A DNA stretch of 64,000 nt from Neolewinella lacunae (GTDB lineage Bacteria; Bacteroidota; Bacteroidia; Chitinophagales; Saprospiraceae): positions 124,001 to 188,000 of the forward strand of contig NZ_JACSIT010000154.1 in NCBI RefSeq assembly GCF_014349155.1. The letters run 5' to 3'. This document shows, piece after piece, positions 45,326 to 52,051 of this stretch. Position 1 is the stretch's first letter. Each line of letters starts with the position of its first letter. The translations under genes and the position numbers were made by a program. The notes below the pieces were generated by a model, which saw only the letters and a list, made by a program, of their open reading frames with translations, ran no database searches and was not told where the DNA came from.

Positions 45326-45933
45326 AGCGTATAAGTTTCACGCAGTGCGGTAATACGGTCAATCAGGGTCTGAGATTTTACCGCTTTCGCATAAGACACC
45401 AGCAGGCCCATGTCCAAAGTCATCATCATTTCCTCCGGGTCAAATCTCATTTCCAGCAACCAATCAGGGTCAGAAAACCAGGGGTTCAGGTAGGCAAAAT
45501 CCAGCAGTGTCTTTTCGGGCGTGGCTAAGTTAAAATAGCCACCGTGCCAAGCGATTGTCTTGTAGCCCCAAAATAGCTCCGGTTTCAGCGTCTGGTAGCA
45601 AAAACGCCCCAGCTTATTATGAAAGGTCTTTGTTTTTTGCGTGGTGATTGACGTAGTGGCATAGACCATCTCCGGTATGAAATTATAGTAGCGAAGCGCA
45701 CTGTGCATAGAGATGTAGGAAGGCTCGTACATTCTGCCCGCGGCCACAAATCTGTCCACATCTCCCCGGATAGGGTCGGCCGTATTCCGGTACAAGCCAT
45801 TGCGCAGCTTTTCTATCTTCCCTTCCTGCTGCCAGCGTTTGAAGATGTTGGGATCGTAGTTTTCCCCGTAGCGCTTACGAAGGTCTACCGGGCGGATGAA
45901 GGTCTTCTCCGCAGGAAATACGTACTTACTCAT
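45322..45933 (-). CDS. abiEi: AbiEi-type antitoxin
   Basis: A 203-residue protein, cognate antitoxin and likely repressor. The N-terminal winged helix is RPVDLRKRYGENYDPNIFKR and WQQEGKIEKLRNGLYR. The C-terminal AbiEi domain has EPSYISMHSALRYYNFIPEM, TKTFHNKLGRFCYQ and ATPEKTLLDFAYL. Type IV antitoxins counter the toxin without binding it directly, and AbiEi controls its own promoter through inverted repeats. A perfect inverted repeat lies 4 bp before the start codon here. Stop and start overlap the toxin gene (ATGA). Confidence 0.88.
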   Translation of the reverse strand: MSKYVFPAEKTFIRPVDLRKRYGENYDPNIFKRWQQEGKIEKLRNGLYRNTADPIRGDVDRFVAAGRMYEPSYISMHSALRYYNFIPEMVYATTSITTQKTKTFHNKLGRFCYQTLKPELFWGYKTIAWHGGYFNLATPEKTLLDFAYLNPWFSDPDWLLEMRFDPEEMMMTLDMGLLVSYAKAVKSQTLIDRITALRETYTL

Positions 45934-45937
45934 TTCG

Positions 45938-45972
45938 TTTCCTTTTTTCAGTTAACGGCTGAAAAAAGGAAA
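45938..45972. promoter_or_regulatory. Perfect 14-bp inverted repeat, putative AbiEi operator
   Basis: TTTCCTTTTTTCAG (45938-45951), a 7-bp spacer, and CTGAAAAAAGGAAA (45959-45972). It starts 4 bp before the AbiEi start codon. Its place suits autoregulation by the antitoxin; it would also form a hairpin over the ribosome entry site. Confidence 0.7.
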
Positions 45973-46046
45973 TAGTTTCCCAGCCACCCAGCCAATCGTC
46001 ACCACCTGACCCACCGGTGTAGCCACCAGCTTTCTCAGGTCCTGCC

Positions 46047-46128
46047 TTGCTGCTCCCCCTGTGGGGGTTGGGGGGCGAACCAACTCCCCCCTTCGGGGGG
46101 TCGGGGGGGAGCACCTGCGGCCGCGCCC
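46047..46128. repeat. Composite repeat: two G/C hairpins plus NotI core
   Basis: Two hairpin modules (CTCCCCCTGTGGGGGTTGGG at 46053 and CTCCCCCCTTCGGGGGGTCG at 46084) are followed by an exact reverse core, GCACCTGCGGCCGCGCCC, at 46111-46128. It fills the gap between the amidohydrolase stop and the AbiE operon. Confidence 0.85.
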
Positions 46129-46129
46129 T

Positions 46130-47530
46130 TTACTCCCCCTTTAAGGGCCGGGGTGCCCGCACCACCTTGCCGTGCTTCATCACCATATCCACACCCTGCA
46201 GCAGGGCGATGTGGCGCAAGACGTCTCCTTTGACGGCAATGATGTCGGCAAATTTGCCCGCCGATACCGTGCCGTAATCTTTGTCCACCCCCATCATCTT
46301 CGCCGGCCAGTAGGTGGCCGCCTTGATGGTGTACATGCTGGGAATGTCAAATTCGTTGGTCCACACGTCCAGCTCATTCCAGGTGCTTTGGCAGTGGAAC
46401 TTCATGGGGATGCCCGAGTCGGTGCCCACCAACAGCACTACCCCGGCGTCCCTCAATTCTTTCACCTTGCGCTCCAGCGTGGGCCGGCGGATGGGCGTAA
46501 GCTGGAAGTAAGGCAGCTGCCCCGGGCGGTGGAGGCTGGCGCGGATGTCTTCAATAATTTCGGGGGTGAGGCCCTCGTGCCAGCAGTCGTTGTCCAGCGC
46601 CTCCGGGTTATCGCGGGTGTACTCGTAGTTGTACAAGCCCTCCACGGTGGGCGTCCAGTAGAGTGGCCCCAGGTTCATCTGCGCGGTGCGTTCGCGGATC
46701 ATCTCCAGGATGTCTTCGGGATAGCCGGGGGCGGAGCTCAGGCCCGTGTGCTCAAAGCAATCGACGCCCGCCTGGAGGCCGCGGCGGATCTCCTCCGGCC
46801 GGTGGCTGTGGGCCACCACGGTGAGCCCCCGCCGGTGGGCCTGATCAACGAGCGCCATGAAGGCATCCAGCGGAATCTGGTCTTGGTCCACCACCTTGAT
46901 GCAATCTACCCCGGCGTCGGCCAGCTGGTTGACCTTGGCGCGGGCTTCGGCGACGGACTGCACCGCCCAGCGAAAATCTTCCGTCCCGGGGTAAGGCGCG
47001 TACTGCAAAAATGGCCCGGAAACGTAGAGCGTCGGGCCCAGCAGTTCGCCCTTGTTGATGCGGTCGCGGACGGAAAGCGATTCCCGCAGCGGCCCGCCGA
47101 GGTCGCGGGCGCTGGTGACGCCGGCCATCAACAATTGCTTGGCGCTGGCGGGCATGATGATCTCTTCGAGGTAGGGCGGCATCACGCTGTCCCAGTACCC
47201 ATAGTCGCTGTGGCCGTTGATCATCAGGTGCACGTGCATGTCCCACAGCCCCGGTAGCACGCTCATCCCTTCGGTGGAGATGATCTCGGCCCCGGCGGGG
47301 ATAGGGACCTCGGCGCGGGTGCCCACTGCCTTGATGCGCTCGCCCTCAATCAGGATCACGCTGTTGCGCAGCGGCGTCCCCCCGAAGCCATCGATGAGGG
47401 TTCCGCCCACCAGGGCTTTGACTTTATTGCTGGTTGGCGGGTCCGTTTTGCTGCCCGGTATTTCTTGCTGGGCGCGGCCGCAGGTGCCGAAGAAAAGGAT
47501 AAGGAGCAGGGGGAGGTAAAAATGACGCAT
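46130..47530 (-). CDS. Exported amidohydrolase
   Basis: A 466-residue metal-dependent hydrolase with an export signal. The start is the ATG at 47530 (MRHFYLPLLLILFFGTCGRA); an open frame to 47635 precedes it. The signal could be cut after GRAQ or lipidated at the Cys. The metal-binding motif GLWDMHVHLM holds the first two His; TVVAHSHRPEEI and CFEHTGLSSA give the next, and LVGTDSGIPM the Asp. PDP-like imidazolonepropionase or prolidase relatives act on cyclic amides or dipeptides; the substrate is unknown. The end of the signal peptide is encoded by an exact NotI-core repeat. Confidence 0.85.
   Translation of the reverse strand: MRHFYLPLLLILFFGTCGRAQQEIPGSKTDPPTSNKVKALVGGTLIDGFGGTPLRNSVILIEGERIKAVGTRAEVPIPAGAEIISTEGMSVLPGLWDMHVHLMINGHSDYGYWDSVMPPYLEEIIMPASAKQLLMAGVTSARDLGGPLRESLSVRDRINKGELLGPTLYVSGPFLQYAPYPGTEDFRWAVQSVAEARAKVNQLADAGVDCIKVVDQDQIPLDAFMALVDQAHRRGLTVVAHSHRPEEIRRGLQAGVDCFEHTGLSSAPGYPEDILEMIRERTAQMNLGPLYWTPTVEGLYNYEYTRDNPEALDNDCWHEGLTPEIIEDIRASLHRPGQLPYFQLTPIRRPTLERKVKELRDAGVVLLVGTDSGIPMKFHCQSTWNELDVWTNEFDIPSMYTIKAATYWPAKMMGVDKDYGTVSAGKFADIIAVKGDVLRHIALLQGVDMVMKHGKVVRAPRPLKGE
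47470..47487 (+). repeat. NotI-core repeat inside the amidohydrolase signal peptide
   Basis: Exact copy GGGCGCGGCCGCAGGTGC, read on the minus strand as Gly-Thr-Cys-Gly-Arg-Ala at the cleavage region. CGAAGAAAAGGATAAGGAGC follows, as in other full-length copies. Confidence 0.85.
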
Positions 47531-47659
47531 AAGTTGAGTGTTCCGTTCGTTGGTAAGCAGGCAATAAGCGTAGCCAAAGTAGCAAATCGGCATTACCCAG
47601 CCGAACAATTTCTCATTGTCCCGCATTTTAACCACCTTTGGAGCTCATTTGAATCCCCC

Positions 47660-48631
47660 ATGGCAGTACCCCAGTTTAAGTCCGACGTAGAAGCCGTCGA
47701 CGCCCTAGCAAAAGCTTACCGCGATCTGCGCGCCGAAATCGGCAAAGTCATCGTCGGCCAGGACGAAGTAGTCAAAACCGTACTGATCTCCCTTTTTTCC
47801 AACGGACACTCCCTGCTGGTGGGCGTTCCCGGCCTGGCCAAGACGCTGCTGGTCTCTACCATTTCGGAGGTACTCGACCTGGATTTCAAGCGCATCCAGT
47901 TTACGCCCGACCTGATGCCGACCGACATCACCGGCTCCGAAATTCTGGGCGACAACCGCAAGTTTGAGTTCAACCGCGGACCCTTGTTTGCCAACATCGT
48001 CTTAGCCGACGAGATCAACCGTACCCCGCCCAAGACCCAGGCCGCCCTGCTGGAAGCCATGCAGGAGCGCTCGGTCACCGTCTCCGGCGTCCGCCACGTA
48101 CTGCCCGCGCCTTTCTTCGTACTGGCCACCCAGAACCCCATTGAGCAGGAGGGCACCTACCCCCTGCCCGAGGCGCAGCTTGACCGTTTCATGTTCAACA
48201 TTCCGCTGGACTACCCCAGCTACGAACAGGAGATCGCCGTCGTAAAGGGTACCACCGGCAACCAGGTTCAACAGTTGCGCAATATCCTGACGGGCGTGGA
48301 AATCCTCTATTTCCAGCAGCTCGTCCGCAAAATCCCCGTAAGCGACAACGTACTGGAATACGCCGTAGGGCTCACCACCAAGACCCGCCCCAACACGCCC
48401 CGCGCTACGAATGAGGTAAACAACTACATCAGCTGGGGGGCCGGTCCGCGCGCCAGCCAGTACCTCGTCTTGGGGGCCAAGTGCCACGCCGCCATCTCGG
48501 GCAAGTACAGCCCCGATATTGAAGACGTGCAGGCCATCGCCAAGTACGTCCTGCGCCACCGCATCGTCCGCAACTACAAGGCCGAAGCCGAGGGCATTAC
48601 GGAAGAAAACGTCATCGAGTCCCTGTTCTAA
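47660..48631 (+). CDS. MoxR-family AAA+ ATPase
   Basis: A 323-residue AAA+ protein that acts as a chaperone in complex assembly. The start is the ATG at 47660 (MAVPQFKSDVEAVDALAKAY). Walker A reads LLVGVPGLAKTLLVSTISEV; Walker B is ANIVLADEINRTPPKTQAAL; sensor 1 is FVLATQNPIEQEGTYPL and the arginine region is LPEAQLDRFMFN. A C-terminal lid with TRPNTPRATNEVNNYISWGA follows. MoxR genes usually precede DUF58 and von Willebrand genes of an aerotolerance locus; none follow here. A MITE-like element sits 3 bp after its stop, so such partners may have been separated or were never here. Confidence 0.92.
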   Translation: MAVPQFKSDVEAVDALAKAYRDLRAEIGKVIVGQDEVVKTVLISLFSNGHSLLVGVPGLAKTLLVSTISEVLDLDFKRIQFTPDLMPTDITGSEILGDNRKFEFNRGPLFANIVLADEINRTPPKTQAALLEAMQERSVTVSGVRHVLPAPFFVLATQNPIEQEGTYPLPEAQLDRFMFNIPLDYPSYEQEIAVVKGTTGNQVQQLRNILTGVEILYFQQLVRKIPVSDNVLEYAVGLTTKTRPNTPRATNEVNNYISWGAGPRASQYLVLGAKCHAAISGKYSPDIEDVQAIAKYVLRHRIVRNYKAEAEGITEENVIESLF

Positions 48632-48634
48632 GGG

Positions 48635-48879
48635 TAGGCTGTCTAATTAGCCAGGCCGCAGCCGTACTCACTTTGGCCAACCGGGGAGGCTCAAGCGCTT
48701 AATAGGTCGAGACCCTCTGGGTCGTAGGAGAATACGCCAATGTACTTAGCTGGATCGACCCAGAGGGTCTCAACCTAGGGGGGCACCGTGATTAGCTGGA
48801 TCGACCCAGAGGGTCTCAACCTAGGCGGTCTAGGCCCCTAAAGCGCGTACGGGTTAAACCCATTAGATTAGACAGCCTA
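48635..48879. mobile_element. MITE-like element, 245 bp, with 10-bp target duplication
   Basis: The ends are perfect 13-bp inverted repeats, TAGGCTGTCTAAT and ATTAGACAGCCTA. The element is flanked by the direct repeat GTTCTAAGGG (48625-48634 and 48880-48889), which includes the MoxR stop codon. Inside are two direct copies of CTGGATCGACCCAGAGGGTC plus TCAACCTAGG, and one inverted match, GAGACCCTCTGGGTCG (48710-48725). No open frame for a transposase is present, so it would need one in trans. Confidence 0.8.
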
Positions 48880-49031
48880 GTTCTAAGGGCACCACCCAGT
48901 TGGCGGGTAAGCAAGCATCCGCGTCCCCCCTCCCCGGCGGCCAAGTGTGAGCGTAGCGTTAAAATCCCGACGGCTGCCCACCACAACCCTGCGTGACATC
49001 ATCTGTTTGAGGTAAGATAGATTGTTTAGTT

Positions 49032-50111
49032 ATGACCCAACGGTTCTTCAATTACCTCCTGGCCCTCCTCCTCGGCAGCGTAGCTTTTTCCTGCGGGGAT
49101 GAGATGCAGCAAACCCTGCAGCCCACGCCCTCCGCTTTTGGCCGCATCAACAGCCTCACGGTGGTGGCCGATAGTTCCCTGTGGATGAACGGTGCGCGGG
49201 ATTCGGTGGCCTACTTCTTCGAGTCCCCCTACATCATCCTGCCCCAGCCGGAGCCCATCTTCGACGTGCGCCACATCGAGCCCGGGGTGCTCAGCAGCCA
49301 GCCTACCTTCCGCGAACTCCGCAACTACCTGGTCTTGGCAGACCTGAGTGACGAAAACAGCCCGGCCACCCAAATGGTCATTGCCGACCTCAACGACGCC
49401 AAGATCCAGCAAGTGCGCGAAGAAGGCTTCGGCTCCGCCGTAGCCCGCAACAAGTGGGCCACCGGCCAGCAACTCGTCTACCTGATGGGCCGCAACCGCC
49501 AGGAACTCCTCGATGGCCTCAGCGTTACCTATCCCGCCGTCGTCAAACGCATCGCCGAACGCGAAAATGAGCGCGTCAAAGTTACCACCTACTTCCAGGG
49601 CATCGACCGCCGCCTGGGTGATACCGTTGCCGTCCGCAGCGGTGCCCGGATCGACATTCCCGGCGGTTACGAACTCGTCCCCATTGACGCCCGCGATTTT
49701 GCCTGGCTGCGCAAATCCACCAAGGGCGGGAGCCTCAACATTATGGTCACCCGCGTCCCCTACGAACGGCAATCGCAGCTCACCAAAGAAGGCCTCAAGG
49801 AGATCCGCGACCAGATCGGCCGCGAGTACATCAGTTCTACCCTGAGCAATACCTATATGAAGGTGAACGACTCCGACCTGCCTCTCTTCACCGAATCGAC
49901 CCAACTCAACGGTGCTTTTGCCATCGAAGGCCGGGGCATCTGGGAGATGGAAAACGACTTCCAGGCGGGCCCCTTCCTCTCCTACCTGATCAATGATGAG
50001 GCCGATCGCCAACTGGTTCTGATCGATGGTTTCGTCCTGGCTCCCGGCGAGAAAAAACGCGAGCTGATGAGCGAACTCCAGCAGGTCCTGCTCACCGCCG
50101 AGGTGCAGTAA
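49032..50111 (+). CDS. DUF4837 family lipoprotein
   Basis: A 359-residue lipoprotein with signal MTQRFFNYLLALLLGSVAFS and lipidation Cys at about residue 21. The body fits DUF4837: SAFGRINSLTVVADSSLW, YFFESPYIILPQPEPIFDVR, then ATGQQLVYLMGRNRQEL and a second half starting at GYELVPIDARDFAWLRK. QIGREYISSTLSNTYMKVND is typical of the C-terminal part. The family is limited to Bacteroidota and its function is not known. It follows the MoxR gene and the MITE-like element on the same strand with a gap of 400 bp. Confidence 0.88.
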   Translation: MTQRFFNYLLALLLGSVAFSCGDEMQQTLQPTPSAFGRINSLTVVADSSLWMNGARDSVAYFFESPYIILPQPEPIFDVRHIEPGVLSSQPTFRELRNYLVLADLSDENSPATQMVIADLNDAKIQQVREEGFGSAVARNKWATGQQLVYLMGRNRQELLDGLSVTYPAVVKRIAERENERVKVTTYFQGIDRRLGDTVAVRSGARIDIPGGYELVPIDARDFAWLRKSTKGGSLNIMVTRVPYERQSQLTKEGLKEIRDQIGREYISSTLSNTYMKVNDSDLPLFTESTQLNGAFAIEGRGIWEMENDFQAGPFLSYLINDEADRQLVLIDGFVLAPGEKKRELMSELQQVLLTAEVQ

Positions 50112-50119
50112 GACCTCCC

Positions 50120-51253
50120 TTAGCCACGGCCCACGGCATCTTTTCCAAAGCGCTTGCGGACTTTATCAAGGGCCTGCAACAGGGCACTGTCTTCGGCCGT
50201 ATCAGCGAAGAGGTCGAGTTGGCTGTGCCCGGCCGCCAGGCGCTCGAAGCGGATGCCCAGCAGGCGGATACACTGGCGGCGGGTGAAGAGTTCGCTGAAC
50301 AACTGCTCGGCCGCCGGCAATAACTGTTGGTCGTGGGCGGTGTAGGGCAGCCGGCGACTGCGGGTGTAGGTATTGCCGTCGGTGTAGCGGATTTTGACGG
50401 TGATGGCGGCGGTAAGTTTGCTGGCCTGCCGCAGGTCAAAAGCCAGGCGCATGGTCAGGTCGCGCAGGCAGCGGCGCAGGACTTCCACCTCAATGGTGTC
50501 GGTATCGAAACTGTGTTCCGAAGAGAAGAAGCTGCGTTCGTTGTAGGGCACTACCGGGCGGTGATCGATGCCGTTGGCGCGCAGGTGCAGCTCCCGGCCG
50601 GGCTTGCCGAACTCCCGCTCGAGGAGGGCCACGGGCACCTGGCTGAGGGTTCCCGTCTGCCGGATGCCGAGGAGGCTCAGCTTGCGGGCCGTTTCGCGGC
50701 CTACGGAAGGAATTTTACCTACGGGCAGCGGCGCTAAAAAAGCCCGCTCAGCACCCTCGGCTACCCAGCCGGAGCCATTGGGTTTGGCCTCGCTGGCCCG
50801 CACCTTGGCCACCAGCTTGTTTACCGCCAGGCCCGCAGAAAGTGGCAGGCCCGTCTCCCGGCTGATCCGCTGCCGCAACTCCTGCCCCCAGCGCACGCAC
50901 CCCAGGTGCTTGTCCATCCCCGTAAGGTCAAGGTAGAAAGCATCCAGCGCCGCCTTTTCAAAAACGGGTCCCGCCTCGGCGATGATCTCCGTGACGATGC
51001 CCGAGTACTTTTCGTAGTCCTCAAAATCCCCGCGCAATACCTTGGCACCGGGGCAGCGCCGCAGCGCCAGGGACAGCGGCATCCCCGCGTGGATCCCGAA
51101 ATGCCGGGCCTCGTAGTTGCAGGAATGTACAATGCTCCGCCCGCCAAGCCCGGCCACCACCACGGGCAAACCGGCCAGGCGACTGTTTTTCATGATTTCC
51201 ACTGAGGCGAAAAAGGTATCCAGATCGAGGTGCAGAATGGCTTTGTGGTACAT
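50120..51253 (-). CDS. dinB: DinB-type Y-family DNA polymerase, catalytic Glu replaced
   Basis: A 377-residue Y-family polymerase. The start is the ATG at 51253 (MYHKAILHLDLDTFFASVEI), not the longer frame that crosses a repeat. The palm has HLDLDTFFASVE (first metal Asp) and, later, FEKAALDAFYLDLTGMDKH. The equivalent of the conserved S-I-D-E here reads A-L-D-A, so Asp remains but the next residue, the second catalytic acid, is Ala. The little-finger region (FFSSEHSFDTDTIEVEVL) is complete. It may be a polymerase of low or no activity that still binds damaged DNA or the sliding clamp. The stop is 8 bp from the convergent DUF4837 gene. Confidence 0.85.
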   Translation of the reverse strand: MYHKAILHLDLDTFFASVEIMKNSRLAGLPVVVAGLGGRSIVHSCNYEARHFGIHAGMPLSLALRRCPGAKVLRGDFEDYEKYSGIVTEIIAEAGPVFEKAALDAFYLDLTGMDKHLGCVRWGQELRQRISRETGLPLSAGLAVNKLVAKVRASEAKPNGSGWVAEGAERAFLAPLPVGKIPSVGRETARKLSLLGIRQTGTLSQVPVALLEREFGKPGRELHLRANGIDHRPVVPYNERSFFSSEHSFDTDTIEVEVLRRCLRDLTMRLAFDLRQASKLTAAITVKIRYTDGNTYTRSRRLPYTAHDQQLLPAAEQLFSELFTRRQCIRLLGIRFERLAAGHSQLDLFADTAEDSALLQALDKVRKRFGKDAVGRG

Positions 51254-51306
51254 GTGTCTTCGTGAGGAGTAGCCGCAGCCCGTGCTGCAACTGGGCAAAA
51301 TAAAAA

Positions 51307-51324
51307 GGGCGCGGCCGCAGGTGC
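51307..51324 (+). repeat. NotI-core repeat
   Basis: Exact copy GGGCGCGGCCGCAGGTGC, 54 bp upstream of the dinB start in the preferred orientation; CGGGGAAGTCAGCC follows. Confidence 0.9.
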
Positions 51325-51438
51325 CGGGGAAGTCAGCCAGCAACAACAAACCGTGGCAAACAACGGGCTTCGGAAGTTACAATGCAAACAAAATGTGTTA
51401 AATAATTTATTTTTCGGTAGCTTTTGACTGGGGAGTGG

Positions 51439-51469
51439 TTGGCGAACATGGCCCTTTGTCTTTTCTTTG
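51439..51469 (+). promoter_or_regulatory. Predicted promoter of the GNAT gene
   Basis: TTG at 51439-51441, a 20-bp spacer, then TTTCTTTG at 51462-51469, one mismatch from TAnnTTTG. The expected transcription start would fall inside the NotI-core copy that begins at 51469. Confidence 0.45.
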
Positions 51470-51487
51470 CATCCTGCGGCCGCGCCC
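51469..51487 (-). repeat. NotI-core repeat with 1-base insertion
   Basis: GCATCCTGCGGCCGCGCCC, the reverse core with one extra T. It ends 43 bp before the GNAT start and reads toward it. Confidence 0.75.
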
Positions 51488-51529
51488 TGCTGCCCTGGCT
51501 GCGTTACCACCTATCCACTTTCTTGTTGC

Positions 51530-52051
51530 ATGCACTACCGCTCCGCTACTTCCGCCGATGTACCCGCCATCGCTGCTCTCCACGCCGCCAGTTGGCAACG
51601 CACTTACCGGGGTGCTTTTTCGGACACTTACCTCGATGAGCAGGCCCCGGCCGAACGCCTGGCCACCTGGCGGGAGCGCTTTGCGGTTCCCAACCCCCGC
51701 ATGATCGTCACCGTAGCCGAAGACGATACCGGATTACAGGGATTTTGCTGTGTCTTTATGGACCATGACCAAGACGGTCACCTCCTGGATAATCTCCACG
51801 TCTCACCCGCTTACCAGGGCCAGGGGATCGGCAAACGCCTGATGCAACGCAGCGCCGCCCGCGTGGCCGAGCACGCCCCCGGGGGGGATATTTACCTGTG
51901 GGTGCTCACGGTCAACACCCCGGCCCTGCGGGTTTACGAAAGCCTGGGTGGGCGGCCGGGCCGCACCGAAGTCCAGCACTTCGCCGCCGGCAACCAGACC
52001 CCCGCTCTGCAAATGATCTGGAGGCTTGCCGACATGGCAGCGTTTACCTGA
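51530..52051 (+). CDS. GNAT family N-acetyltransferase
   Basis: A 173-residue acetyltransferase. The start is the ATG at 51530 (MHYRSATSADVPAIAALHAA). The acetyl-CoA loop is HLLDNLHVSPAYQGQGIGKR (R/Q-x-x-G-x-G type), followed by LMQRSAARVAEH and IYLWVLTVNTPALRVYESLG, the usual N-x-x-A-x-x-x-Y motif. The substrate is unknown. The last codons overlap the convergent glycosyltransferase gene by 8 bp. Confidence 0.9.
   Translation: MHYRSATSADVPAIAALHAASWQRTYRGAFSDTYLDEQAPAERLATWRERFAVPNPRMIVTVAEDDTGLQGFCCVFMDHDQDGHLLDNLHVSPAYQGQGIGKRLMQRSAARVAEHAPGGDIYLWVLTVNTPALRVYESLGGRPGRTEVQHFAAGNQTPALQMIWRLADMAAFT

Noticed and set aside
48650-48880. Possible tRNA or other structured RNA in the inverted repeats
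   Set aside because: No cloverleaf or anticodon arm; the ends and target duplication fit a MITE-like element better.
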